DNA from: Candidatus Eremiobacterota bacterium
GTDB lineage: Bacteria; Vulcanimicrobiota; Vulcanimicrobiia; Vulcanimicrobiales; Vulcanimicrobiaceae
Assembly: GCA_019240525.1 (NCBI GenBank)
Contig: JAFAYE010000001.1
Coordinates: 1,709,300 to 1,773,299 of the forward strand
Direction of reading: 5' to 3'
DNA: 64,000 nt
Shown piece by piece: positions 25,055-34,353 of the stretch (its first letter is position 1; each line of letters starts with the position of its first letter). Below the pieces are notes generated by a model, which worked only from the letters and a program-made list of their open reading frames with translations, did no database searches and was not told where the DNA came from. The position numbers and the translations under genes were made by a program.

Positions 25055-26422
25055 ATGACCATCAGCGACAAAATTAAGCATGTTGTTCTTCTGATGCTTG
25101 AGAACCGGTCGTTCGACCACCTTTGCGGATACCTGCGCATGGTGGACTCTCGCATCGAAGGGTTACTCGGCACGGAATATAATGAGCTCGATCCTAGCGG
25201 CGGCGATTCCGTGAAGGTAGTCGTATCGGACGACGCGCCCTACGTGCCGGACCTTTTGCCTAGTCCCGGCCACGAGGTCCCCGATGTCCATACCCAACTC
25301 TATGCCGGCGGCGACGGCTCTACGATCGCCAATCGCGGCTTTATCAAGAACTACTTCGAGCAGGGCGTACCCTCGGCCAACGCCGGCCGCGTGATGAAAT
25401 GCTTTTCGCCGGAGCGGTTGCCCGTCATCACAGCACTTGCGCGCGAGTTCGCCCTGTGTGACCGATGGCATTCGTCCCTCCCTGGTCCTACTTGGCCCAA
25501 TCGCCTCTTCGTACACTGTGCGACCTCGGGCGGTTTTGCTGACAACACGGCGCGCCAGTACAGTATGACCTCGATCTTCGAACGTCTGAGCGATCAACAG
25601 CTGGACTCTTGGCGCATTTACTTTCATGACACGCCACAGACGTTCATGCTTGAGCGTTTGCGCAACGCGCGATATTTGCGGTTCTTCGAACACTTCGATG
25701 CGTTCATACGGGATTGCCGAGATGGAACGCTCCCGCGCTATTCCTTCATCGAACCACGCTACTTCAGTATTCTCGGCGCAGCGGCGAACGACGAGCACCC
25801 GGATCATGGGGTTCTCCCGGGCGAGCAACTCATCGCAACGGTCTATAATGCTTTACGGGCATCCGAGAAGTGGAACCAGACGCTGCTCGTTGTTACGTGG
25901 GATGAACACGGAGGGTTTTACGATCATGTCGCGCCACCTGCTACTGTCAACCCCGACGGCAAGGTCTCGCCAGATTGCAATTTCGAGTTGCTGGGATTGC
26001 GCGTCCCCACGATGCGCATTTCTCCTTGGATTTCGCGAGGAACCGTGGACCACAACGTTTACGATCATTCGTCCGTTCCTGCAACCTTGAAGCTAATCTT
26101 CGGCACTTCCTCATTCTTGACCAAACGCGACGAGTTGGCGAATACCTTCGAAGGCAATTGCTTGCTACCGACATGGCGAACCGACACCATAGAGCGTGTC
26201 GCGCCCGCGTCGCCGCCGTTAGCTAATGCATTCCATGCTAGCGTCCAAGGCGTAATGAGCGCGATCCGGCCGCCAACGGATCTACAACGCAGTCTGGTCA
26301 ATCTAGCGAATCGAATAGCGCCCGATCAGGCACGAAGTCAGTATTCTTTGCCCACGGAGCTGCAAGCTGCGAATCACGTGCATGAAGTTACGTTACGCGT
26401 CTTGTCACCTTATGCCCGCTAG
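25055..26422 (+). CDS. Phospholipase C/phosphoesterase family protein
   Basis: 455 residues from ATG 25055 (a TTG lies two codons upstream). It has the metal-site start HVVLLMLENRSFDHL, the SLPGPTWPNRLF segment and WDEHGGFYDHVAPP, the hallmarks of the phospholipase C/AcpA-type phosphoesterase family (PF04185) in the alkaline phosphatase superfamily. No signal peptide is visible, unlike most secreted members, so it may act in the cytoplasm or leave by another route. It is followed by a muramidase gene, and both could be lytic cargo of the island. Confidence 0.85.
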   Translation: MTISDKIKHVVLLMLENRSFDHLCGYLRMVDSRIEGLLGTEYNELDPSGGDSVKVVVSDDAPYVPDLLPSPGHEVPDVHTQLYAGGDGSTIANRGFIKNYFEQGVPSANAGRVMKCFSPERLPVITALAREFALCDRWHSSLPGPTWPNRLFVHCATSGGFADNTARQYSMTSIFERLSDQQLDSWRIYFHDTPQTFMLERLRNARYLRFFEHFDAFIRDCRDGTLPRYSFIEPRYFSILGAAANDEHPDHGVLPGEQLIATVYNALRASEKWNQTLLVVTWDEHGGFYDHVAPPATVNPDGKVSPDCNFELLGLRVPTMRISPWISRGTVDHNVYDHSSVPATLKLIFGTSSFLTKRDELANTFEGNCLLPTWRTDTIERVAPASPPLANAFHASVQGVMSAIRPPTDLQRSLVNLANRIAPDQARSQYSLPTELQAANHVHEVTLRVLSPYAR

Positions 26423-26669
26423 AGTGAGCGATGGTCTCGCGCAATGAACGTTTGTGACGGCCAACCGGTGTTCTCGAGCGGTACCGCAACAGGTAAGACG
26501 CTACGGTCTTCGCTAATTGTGACGCTCACCCGCGGGCCATCTTGGCATGGCCGCAGCCCCGTCCAGGCGCTCATGGTCAGCCGGTCTCGCTTTTGGGAAT
26601 TCATCGTTACTATGCTAGCGAACTGATGACCCGCCGAGTTAGCCGGCAGTAGACTGATTCTCGCACCTA

Positions 26670-27335
26670 ATGACCATTTGCAAATATTCAATCCCGCGAG
26701 GCGGCAGTCTCCTACACGGGTTCGACGTTTCCATATTCGTCAACCGGATCGATTGGCCGACCGTCGCAGCTTCGACTGACGCGCGGTTCGCGTTCCTTGA
26801 GTGTGCGAGAGGTACGGAAGTCGGCCCTCAGTTTTCGTCGATCTGGGACACTAGAATTGCGAGCATCAAGTGTGGACCCTACCAGCGTTTATTCAGCACC
26901 ATCTCGGGCAAAGAGCAAGCTCAAGTTTTCAGTGACGCCATGAGGGCGGCAGGGCTACTTAAAACGGATCTTCCGCCCGTGCTCGACCTCGAAGCCGATC
27001 CCGACGGTACGAGGGCGACGCCCGGCCAGTACCTGATTTTGATGAACGAGTGGATCGCAACGATTCGCGACCAGCTGGGCCGCCAGCCAGTGATCTATAC
27101 GAACCCTTCGTTTTGGAAATATCTTGGCAACCCGTCTCAATTTGAAAGGTTCCCGTTGTGGATCGCGCATTACAACGTCGAGACTCCCGACATTCCGCAA
27201 CCATGGACGACCTATGCATTTTGGCAGTACCAACAAAGCGCTCAGATCTCCGGTATCGACAAGCCGGTCGATCTTGATGTGTTCTACGGAGAAGAAACCG
27301 ATTTCCAACAACTCACCCAATCATCTGTTATCTAA
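26670..27335 (+). CDS. GH25 muramidase (lysozyme)
   Basis: 221 residues. Begins HGFDVSIFVNRIDWP (catalytic Asp-containing first strand), then PPVLDLEADPDG with the catalytic acidic pair, then YTNPSFWKYLG and PLWIAHYNV, then FWQYQQSAQISGIDKPVDLD, the ordered motifs of GH25 lysozymes, which cleave MurNAc-GlcNAc bonds. No signal peptide and no binding domain are visible, as in many phage endolysins, so export would need a holin or cell lysis. It is the last gene before the second tRNA-Ser att repeat. Confidence 0.86.
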   Translation: MTICKYSIPRGGSLLHGFDVSIFVNRIDWPTVAASTDARFAFLECARGTEVGPQFSSIWDTRIASIKCGPYQRLFSTISGKEQAQVFSDAMRAAGLLKTDLPPVLDLEADPDGTRATPGQYLILMNEWIATIRDQLGRQPVIYTNPSFWKYLGNPSQFERFPLWIAHYNVETPDIPQPWTTYAFWQYQQSAQISGIDKPVDLDVFYGEETDFQQLTQSSVI

Positions 27336-27528
27336 CCAGCTTAGACTTCTACAGTGGGGACGGCATGTTCGGCGCAGAAAACCAACCAGCGATGCTCGTT
27401 GGACGCGTTGACATCGTCGATCTCCAAATGGGAGGCCTACGGCCACGCGAACCCCTCACCACATTTCGCCTTAGTTGTTCCTAAGCGACCATGGCTAAGG
27501 CCGACCTGTAGGCGCATCTCAGCCAGCT

Positions 27529-27705
27529 GTGAGAAATCTGAGGCTTCTCGCAGATTTTCTCACCGAATAAGCATCGATTAGCCTCTATAAGCAATGCTTA
27601 CAAGTACTAATCGCGTGTAAGTGCGGCTTGCGAGAACTTGTGGAGGCTAGCTGCAAACATTTCAAGACCGCCGCATTCAGCCGCTCAGCCACCTCTCCAA
27701 ATGCT
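27529..27705. repeat. att-like repeat copy 2 (tRNA-Ser associated)
   Basis: Closely similar to 32965-33113 and, in its inner part, to 13655-13740. It starts with an inverted repeat (GTGAGAAATCTG ... CAGATTTTCTCAC, 27529-27563), continues through a shared GCATCGATTAGCCTCTATAA region and the GAGGCTAGCTGC core, and ends in the tRNA-Ser fragment. Confidence 0.75.
27660..27698 (-). other. tRNA-Ser(UGA) 5'-half remnant, second copy
   Basis: On the minus strand the 39 nt begin GGAGAGGTGGCTGAGCGGC and end in the anticodon loop CTTGAAA. Closer to a normal tRNA-Ser than the copy at 13.7 kb. The 3' half does not follow. Confidence 0.72.
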
Positions 27706-29428
27706 AGTCGGCATCGTCTAAAGCCGCTAGTTGCGCTAATCGATCCTTATCGGACCTAATCGGTTCCTACCTTTGGTGAGAAACCCTGTTGAGGAAAGCG
27801 CGGCGGCGGCGAAAAATTGGATTAGGTAGAGCGGCCACCGTCGACAAGTTAGATCGACTTTTCTTTTAACTAGCGCGTCACCTCGCTGGGTCGCGCATTG
27901 AAGCTGGTCAACTGCGCTGGCCCGTTCAGTCTTACCAATACGGTCTCTAGCTATGACGTGGAATAAACGATCGGCCACTTTTGCGCACCGGTAGAACAGA
28001 ACTATCGCGATTCGGTTGGAGCCTGTTCTTCAATATTTCAAGGGCGTTGTGATCCGTTGTTATTATATTTAGGCCACATCCATCCGACGCGTACCCGATG
28101 CGTCAGATTGTTCAAAGATCTCGCGTAGTGCGTGGGATATGGACATTTTGCAGTTCAACCCAATCGCTGATAAAGCGCTGCGTCCCGAGACTTGCGCTAA
28201 GTGAGCCCCAACACTGACGTCCGAAACTGAAAAGCTCTTCGAAACCAATGAAAAGGCGCTGCCTGCGCTCTAAAGCAAAGTCCCCCCGTTACCACAGCGA
28301 AACGCGCCAATGTCTCAATCTGAGTATCAGGAAAAGCGGCAGCAAAGCGCTCCAGCGATTTCAGCCCTCCTATCCATGCACATAATTAACAATCTGATTC
28401 GAAAACACAAATTGAGGACAGTGCTCGAGCAATGAATTAATGCCCGCATCGAAAGACCCGTAGAGTCTAATTTCGCGGGCACGACTTTTCATCTTGCTGC
28501 TACGGCGACAGCTGTCCTTCTTGTGGCCGTGAACCCGGTCGCGCCTCAGTGGAGCTTCCTGATGAGCTTGGCGGCGATCCATATATTGCTGCCATTCCGC
28601 GTGAACGAGCGGTCTAGCCTCGCGGTGGTGGCCGTTGTTCCTGTCGTGAGCATGCGGGTCTCCTGCGCCATTGTGATCATGGCCGTAATCAAATATTTCG
28701 CTGAGCCTCACCGTTTGGCCGATACTTGAGAACCTGTCTGTTGTCACGCCGAGTTTCTGTATCGGGAACTCGCTTGACTGGTAGACGCGTATCGCCTAGC
28801 GGACGATGATGCGATCAATTTTTTGCCCGCCACAACGACTCGTTCACACCGCGGCGGCCTCGGCGCAACGGCCAACCATCCTTGTCGTTCCCTATGCGCT
28901 TTCACTTGCGCGACTCTCTCAGGCGAAACTACGGCCGACTCTACCTCACAGTTGGTATTGGCTTAGTTTCCTGGCTCCTCAATCCAAGTTCGCTGACCCA
29001 CGTTTCGAAGATAAATGTCTGTTGTTAGGCCTCGTGGCAATGACATTTGTCGATTGTTTGGGCAAATTTTAATTTTTCAATGTTGCGCCGCCTGCGTCGC
29101 GGCAGTACGATATGCTCCCAACGCGTACTTTCTCGAAGCGATGCTGCGAGCTCCCACACCACTGAGCTGTCGGAGATTCGAGAAATGATACTTTGCGCGA
29201 TCGCCTATGATCGCGGCGCCGCTCGCGAACCCGCCCTGCTTGTCGCCGAGCCGGGTATGCCACGCGACGGTTCCCGCTTTCGGAAACAACCTTTCGACAT
29301 TTCCTTTCCCAATGTCCAACAAGCTCCTCAGTAATCAAAGCTTTTGAGAGTACGCGCGAGGCGTACCATTCACTCACATTCTATTTCGGCATTTTCTTAA
29401 AGATGCGCGTTTGATTTAGGAGGTAAGC
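27706..29428. other. Gene-poor, apparently decayed 1.7-kb stretch
   Basis: No frame here has convincing protein character over more than about 60 codons, apart from the fragment at 28894-29028 and a weak minus-strand frame at 29077-29322 (TVAWHTRLGDKQGGFASGAA) that I cannot assign. Frames at 28370-28747 on the two strands contradict each other and look random. It probably holds remains of older insertions between att sites. Confidence 0.45.
28894..29028 (+). pseudogene. Fragment of a membrane-protein gene (44 codons)
   Basis: ATG 28894 to TAG 29026-29028. Encodes RRNYGRLYLTVGIGLVSWLL then NPSSLTH, which looks like the first transmembrane helix of a larger membrane protein. The sequence then falls out of frame. 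Family uncertain; possibly a DUF1345-like start. Confidence 0.3.
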
Positions 29429-31246
29429 ATGTCTGTAACGAGTCTAATCGTAAATGCCAGCGGATCAGGTCCGAACGCTAATCCCGGCGTTGTCTTTGAG
29501 GCCAACGAAGCTAGCGGTATCTATCACGAGGACCGCGAAGTAGCTGGAATCTTGTACCGTGCCTACAACGCCACGTACACGGGCACGCAGTGGGAGCTTT
29601 ACAACGGCGGTTCTGAAGGTTCAAACGCCTGGGCTTTTGCGCAAGACAGCGCGACGGGTTCGCTTCGATTCCTTTCCAATTTTAACGTGCCAGCGAACAC
29701 CTTTGAGCCAACGTGGACGACCTGGTTCGGTAGTCCCAATAACACAATCTTTAACGTCGCTGACTATGGCATGCTCCCTGCAAATTCAGCAGCTCTAAAC
29801 ACAACAGCCTTTCAAAGTAGTCTCGACGCAGCGCTTGAATATTCCGTAGGCGGCATAGTATTTATACCTGCTGGCCAATATCAAATCAACGGCCCGTTTA
29901 CGCTACATATGAACGGCTCTCATGACTACGGCCTAATAATCGCCGGTTCCAGCGGCGCGACTGAGCTCGTTGAAAACAATGCCGCCAGTGCTGGAGAAAC
30001 ATTTTCAATAACCGGCTTTCAGAGCGGGCGAGGCATTCATTTTCAGGACCTTCGTTTGAGCGTAGCGCAGCCAAACACAAATACAGTCACGGCAATCTCG
30101 GTTGCCAATAGTCAAAATATAACGTGTACCCGAGTTTACTTCGAGAACTACCCTTCGGCCATGGTGGATGACAATCAATCCCTACAGTGCGGCCTGACGA
30201 CTTGCACCGTGGACTACGTGAGCGGCCCCGCAAATGTGACTGCGATTGTCCTCTCTGGCTCACAGGATTTTGTCATCGACTGCGTATTACTCCAACAGGC
30301 GATAAGCAAGGGCGGAGTCAGCGGATGCACTGGGATTAAGATTAAATCAGTAAGCACTTCGTACGTCGAGTCTACTCACATAAATCATTTCTATTACGGC
30401 ATCGAGGTTGGCGCGGGCGGTGTCGACGCATTTTTCAATGACGTTCGTATAGACGCTTATCATATGGCCGTGTATTTTAATCCGGGCGACGGCGGCACGG
30501 TCAACAATTTTTTCTTTGACAATTGTTCGTTCGCACTGGGTGATGACTCCAGCGATCAGACTGCTGGTGTATATGTCGATACCAATGGGGCGATGAATTC
30601 GAACGTAGCCAGCATCTTTTTTAGCAATTGTATGGCGTACGGTTGGTTAAATGCGGGGATTCAAATTAATTCCGGCCAAAACATCGTAATCACTGGCGGT
30701 CAATACTCCGGCAACGGTTGGAACGCCGATACCGCCGTAGGAGCCGGCATCCTTATAACGGGAGGCAGTGAAATTACGATAACGGGAGCTGACTGCACCG
30801 GAACAGCCGAGATCGTTAGCAGTGTTCAACCATATGGGATCGCCAATATCGGCGGCGCTGCGTCGGTTTCGAATTGCAACTTGCACGCTAACGCGACCGG
30901 CCCCATTTACGCAAGTTTGCCAGTGCTGTTTAAAGTGACCGATTGCCGAGGGTATAATGATATGGGAACTGTGGTGTCAACAACTGCGCCAGCTAACGCG
31001 GTAGCTTTCAACGGCACCTCTAGCCCCTACGGGTATTACGGACCTATAACGTTCTACGTGAGTTCTAGCAGCAGCGCTACGGTGACGGGGGTGTCCATTT
31101 CAGGGAGTCCGACTAACCTGAACACCGGCGGGACGTTCACCCTAAGCCCGGGGCTAGCTCCTACGGGGTTTTTCGTGAGTGCCTCAATCACGTACACGCC
31201 ACATAGTGCGGGTCACGTCCCAAACTTCCTGATGATTGGCCATTAG
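29429..31246 (+). CDS. Right-handed beta-helix (pectate lyase-like) protein
   Basis: 605 residues with a strong AGGAGG before the ATG. After about 110 residues the characteristic start of a Pectate_lyase_3-type helix appears: FNVADYGMLPANSAALNTTA, then GGIVFIPAGQYQINGPFTL. Many short beta rungs with Asn/Ser/Gly turns follow (for example FFFDNCSFALGDD, NIVITGGQYSGNGWN). The last ~80 residues form a separate beta region. No signal peptide. This architecture is common in phage tail spikes and in polysaccharide lyases, so it may bind or cleave a surface glycan. Catalytic residues cannot be set from sequence alone. Confidence 0.78.
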   Translation: MSVTSLIVNASGSGPNANPGVVFEANEASGIYHEDREVAGILYRAYNATYTGTQWELYNGGSEGSNAWAFAQDSATGSLRFLSNFNVPANTFEPTWTTWFGSPNNTIFNVADYGMLPANSAALNTTAFQSSLDAALEYSVGGIVFIPAGQYQINGPFTLHMNGSHDYGLIIAGSSGATELVENNAASAGETFSITGFQSGRGIHFQDLRLSVAQPNTNTVTAISVANSQNITCTRVYFENYPSAMVDDNQSLQCGLTTCTVDYVSGPANVTAIVLSGSQDFVIDCVLLQQAISKGGVSGCTGIKIKSVSTSYVESTHINHFYYGIEVGAGGVDAFFNDVRIDAYHMAVYFNPGDGGTVNNFFFDNCSFALGDDSSDQTAGVYVDTNGAMNSNVASIFFSNCMAYGWLNAGIQINSGQNIVITGGQYSGNGWNADTAVGAGILITGGSEITITGADCTGTAEIVSSVQPYGIANIGGAASVSNCNLHANATGPIYASLPVLFKVTDCRGYNDMGTVVSTTAPANAVAFNGTSSPYGYYGPITFYVSSSSSATVTGVSISGSPTNLNTGGTFTLSPGLAPTGFFVSASITYTPHSAGHVPNFLMIGH

Positions 31247-31596
31247 GCTCATACGCTGCCATAGGTCACTGTCTGCGCTACCGATTTCTCTGGTTGTTTA
31301 CAGAGGACAACGATGCTAAGCCGAAGAGTTCTCTCAGGACTCGACGCCACGCGCACAAAAAGTAACCTGAGTGCTTTCTGCGAGTTGACGTCGTCGCGAC
31401 CAAAGGGAGTCCTCGCTCACCTCCACGACCAAACCGACCGAGCGATCGTGACGATTTTGTCCGCGGCTACTAGGAGCGGCCGCGTCTAGGTAGCATTAAG
31501 CTAAGGTGAAGGCGGGGTTTCGTCGTCTGGTCAAGATTTCACCTGTTGACGGAACCCTCATCTAGTCTCGATCACTAACCTTGGAGATTTGTCAAC

Positions 31597-32556
31597 ATGA
31601 GAATCCTTGATTTTGCTTACTATGCACTAGCGCTAGTGCCTATTTCACTGGCTGCTTGTACTGCGCCCCAAATTCCGATGAATATTCCAGGTGCGAACAG
31701 CGAACATGTATCGCGACAGCGCTTGAGTTCTTCGAACAATATCTTATACGTAGCTGGCAGCAATTATGTCGCGATGTTCAGTTATCCGGCTCTTTCTCCG
31801 ATCGGAACGATTTCCCCAGGCTATACGCTGGGCATCGGGTGTGCAGATAATCCTACGGGGTTCATTTACTTTACGGCCAATCCAAACAGCGGATCTCCTC
31901 GTCTAGATCAGTACGTCATCGGTGGCACGACCAAAGTCGGCGGAATTCAGCCTGCGAAGCGCTCAACAATTGTCGGATGTGCTGCGGACCCCACGACTGG
32001 TAATCTGGCGGTACTATACACGAATAGTAATTCTAGTTACGTCAGAGTGTTCCGACCAGGCTCAAAAAAGGGTACTAAATATTCGCAAACGCTAGTCAAC
32101 ACGCTTTACTCATCCACTTACGATGGTGCTGGTAATCTATTCGTCGAAGGATGGACTGGGAGCGGAGCGACGTCATTGATCGAGCTTCCTGCAAGTAGCA
32201 GCCAATTTATTGGAATCTCCGTTGCTGGACTCGAACAGGGGCAGCTCCAATGGGATGGAACGGATATATGCGCGCGTGTCGCCGCAGATCACCAACGCGG
32301 CATTTCGCCGACGATACAACGCATTCAGATTTCCGGTTCTTCTGGCGAGATCATAGGAACAACCACGCTAAAGCGCGGCTACAGGGGCACTTGGATACAA
32401 GGCGGCACCGCGCTCTCGGGCGAATTTGGCTCGCACAAGAGTCAAAATGTGCTTTTTTACAACTATCCTGCCGGCGGACGCCCGTACCAGACTTTTGGCC
32501 CCGTTGGTGAGACGGTCGAGGAGATGATCGTAACCGGGCCTTCTTCCGGGGACTAA
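31597..32556 (+). CDS. Surface lipoprotein, predicted beta-propeller
   Basis: 319 residues. The signal MRILDFAYYALALVPISLAA ends in a lipobox (LAACTAP). The mature part is beta-rich with repeated blade-like units (NILYVAGSNYVAMFSYPALS; GTISPGYTLGIGC; GNLFVEGWTGSG). This style, in which one chain reports a 'path' of values in repeated strands, is frequent among lipoproteins in this window. No enzymatic motif. The 350 bp before it (31247-31596) hold no supportable gene. Confidence 0.75.
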   Translation: MRILDFAYYALALVPISLAACTAPQIPMNIPGANSEHVSRQRLSSSNNILYVAGSNYVAMFSYPALSPIGTISPGYTLGIGCADNPTGFIYFTANPNSGSPRLDQYVIGGTTKVGGIQPAKRSTIVGCAADPTTGNLAVLYTNSNSSYVRVFRPGSKKGTKYSQTLVNTLYSSTYDGAGNLFVEGWTGSGATSLIELPASSSQFIGISVAGLEQGQLQWDGTDICARVAADHQRGISPTIQRIQISGSSGEIIGTTTLKRGYRGTWIQGGTALSGEFGSHKSQNVLFYNYPAGGRPYQTFGPVGETVEEMIVTGPSSGD

Positions 32557-32773
32557 CTATTTGAACGCGGGTCGTGCTTCGGACAAGCGCGACCTGTGAT
32601 TTTAGGCACGCTTGACCAACCTTGACCTGTGATTTTCAGCACTTGTGACCGTAGGTTGGGGTGGCTACGTCAAGCATTTCGGCGTTCTTCCGCGCGGCGG
32701 CGCCAGCATCGCTACGAGGCAGAACGCCAAAGCGCTTGATGCAAGCGGCAATCCCGCGCGGGGAGACGAACGG

Positions 32774-32803
32774 GCATCCGGCCTAAGAAGGCCGGCCGGA
32801 TGC
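32774..32803. other. 10-bp perfect hairpin
   Basis: GCATCCGGCC, a 10-nt loop, GGCCGGATGC. No T-run follows on either side. It sits in 32557-32964, which otherwise has no supportable gene. A repeated phrase GACCTGTGATTTT occurs twice at about 32589-32640 and may be part of an insertion-sequence end. Confidence 0.45.
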
Positions 32804-32964
32804 TCATGACGTTGCAGCCAACATAAAGCGCGCGTTGTCCACGATGTTCTCTGAAGGTCGAGTCTCGCCACGCCCTCCGCCTATCGTTGCAATGGGGTGC
32901 ACGAAGGCGTGAGAGCGTCGATGATCAGTGCCTCATCGGCCGCCTGGCGCCGCGAGCTTGTGGA

Positions 32965-33113
32965 GTGAGAAATCCGAAACTTCTCGCGGATTTTCTCACC
33001 GAATAAGCATCCATTAGCCTCTATAAGCGACGCTTACAAGCGTTGATTTCAAGTAAACGAGACTTACGAGAACTTGTCGAGGCTAGCTGCAAACATTTCA
33101 AGACCGCCGCATT
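32965..33113. repeat. att-like repeat copy 3 (tRNA-Ser associated)
   Basis: Highly similar to 27529-27678, including the inverted repeat at its start and the GAGGCTAGCTGC core. It contains only the innermost 18 nt of the tRNA-Ser fragment (33096-33113) before diverging, so it looks like the opposite half-site of an integration or a deleted copy. Confidence 0.75.
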
Positions 33114-33369
33114 AAACCCCAGGTGCTTGAGCTCACCGTTAGCTCCCGATCGCCGGCTCGCCTTTTAGTAACTGCGCTGCGCGTTTCATCTCAGCAGCTC
33201 ATTGCTCGTCGGTGAAGCGCGGCACTGCTGGAATGCTTTGACGACCATTTTCGAGGAAGAGCCTGGAAAGTCGTGGAGATTCGCGGAATCGCAAAAGCCC
33301 CGAAAAGATCAATCGTTACAACCGTTTCCTAAATTTTCGACGGCTTTTGACGGATCGTGCGCCGATGGT

Positions 33370-33390
33370 GGAATCATTTCGCATGTAAGG
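33370..33390. repeat. 21-bp att core, right copy
   Basis: Exact repeat of 14147-14167 in the same orientation. The flanking DNA to the left also contains TTTGACGACCATT, which recurs beside the left copy, as expected if both sites keep integrase arm-type sequences. It ends 2 bp before the stop codon of the small gene at 33393. Confidence 0.68.
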
Positions 33391-33392
33391 AC

Positions 33393-33584
33393 TCACCGCG
33401 CGACTTCAACAAGCCCGTTCGATCCGAGCGTAATCGTTCCACCATCGTCGAGCCATATACGGATGCCATCGTCCTCAATAGAACGCAGGTCGACGACGAC
33501 GTGGAAGCCTGCTATCCGGCGCACAAGCATGCCACGCTTAATCTCAGTGACGCGCGCAAAAGTTGTACCGTAGACTTCAATCAT
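33393..33584 (-). CDS. Small protein (63 aa) with strong ribosome binding site next to att core
   Basis: ATG 33584-33582 is preceded by GGGAGGT at good spacing. The product MIEVYGTTFARVTEIKRGML continues VRRIAGFHVVVDLRS and ends in a beta-hairpin-like stretch (LDDGGTITLGSNGLVEVAR). It is basic in the first half and beta-rich in the second. No family is recognised. Size and place beside an att core would suit an excisionase or other recombination accessory factor, but this is only context. A strongly structured GC-rich leader lies directly upstream. Confidence 0.55.
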   Translation of the reverse strand: MIEVYGTTFARVTEIKRGMLVRRIAGFHVVVDLRSIEDDGIRIWLDDGGTITLGSNGLVEVAR

Positions 33585-33608
33585 TGCGTACCTCCCGCGG
33601 CGCCGACA

Positions 33609-33745
33609 GCGGCGCCGCCGCACGGCGGCCGAACCGCGCGCGAAGGGACCCGCGCGCAAGGTCGAAGCGAAGCGAAGCCGCGAAAGCGGTTGCCTTGCGC
33701 GCGGGATGCGCCAGCGCGGTAGCCTGGCCGGGCGGCCGGCGCCGC
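33609..33745 (-). ncRNA. Candidate structured RNA leader, GC-rich nested hairpins
   Basis: Nested inverted repeats fold the whole stretch: an outer 8-bp pair GCGGCGCC/GGCGCCGC (33609-33616 with 33738-33745), a 6-bp pair CCGCGC/GCGCGG (33634-33639 with 33714-33719), a perfect 13-bp pair CCCGCGCGCAAGG/CCTTGCGCGCGGG (33649-33661 with 33693-33705), and an inner CCGC-GAAA-GCGG hairpin (33678-33689). A side hairpin GCCGCC/GGCGGC lies at 33614-33629 and competes with the outer pair. The order and nesting go beyond simple GC richness. It sits upstream of the minus-strand gene at 33584, so a regulatory leader is plausible. The strand of transcription is inferred. Confidence 0.45.
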
Positions 33746-34294
33746 GTCGGGGACGCGGGTTAAGGACTCTCGCCTATGACATTGTCAGACCCGAGAGTTC
33801 GCGTAGTGCGTTTTTCGCCATAAGGTGACCCGCCGGCGTCGTATGGAGTCCGAGCATCACACCATCGCAACCGCTTCATCGCTGATGTAGAGACCGAAGC
33901 GTACCGAAAAGAAAAACGGCGGTCACGAACGTCCGCCGGCCGAAATCCCCAATAGCGCGAGCTACTGAAACCGCGCCCCGATAGCGGGAGCTCGATGGCC
34001 GAGGCTGCGTCGAAGTCGCGCCGAACTTGTCCTTGCGCGGATGGGTCGTTACGATGCCGACCACGGACGGCCACGGAGCACGAGGAACTGGAGCCCGACT
34101 GCCGGTTCAACCGGCGGACGTTCTTTGCACCGCTCGACCCTACGGAACTGGCCGACTCAGCGGTTTTCTAACATTTTCTAACAGAGCGGTCGGGAATGGC
34201 CGGGAACGGACGGCATCGCCCGTGAACCTGAGAGGGAAAAAGCCTTACAAAATAACGCTTTTCGGTAGTGGACGGGAGCACCCGGAACCCCCGA

Positions 34295-34324
34295 GTGTAG
34301 GTTCGATTCCCGTTGGCGCTACCA
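34295..34324 (+). other. tRNA 3'-end remnant (T arm plus acceptor CCA)
   Basis: GGTTCGATTCCCGTTGGCG then CTACCA reads as a T loop, T-stem 3' strand, acceptor strand and encoded CCA. The T stem has one mismatch. The rest of the tRNA is not present upstream. A terminator hairpin follows within 6 nt, as for a real tRNA gene end. Amino-acid identity is not determinable. Confidence 0.55.
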
Positions 34325-34329
34325 GAAAC

Positions 34330-34353
34330 AGCCTGTGTTTGCAGGCTTTTTTT
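34330..34353 (+). terminator. Rho-independent terminator after the tRNA remnant
   Basis: AGCCTG, loop TGTTTG, CAGGCT, followed by TTTTTT. It probably terminated the original host tRNA transcript. Confidence 0.7.

Noticed and set aside
26444-26626. 60-aa ORF after the phosphoesterase
   Set aside because: No ribosome binding site, no recognisable domain, and an equally long frame on the other strand; kept as intergenic.
28370-28747. 125-aa minus-strand His-rich ORF
   Set aside because: Composition looks random and a plus-strand frame of similar length overlaps it; no start signal.
33738-33785. attC/integron site in the GC-rich stretch
   Set aside because: A GTTAAGG core lies nearby but lacks the GTTRRRY pattern and R/L box order; no integron integrase is present.
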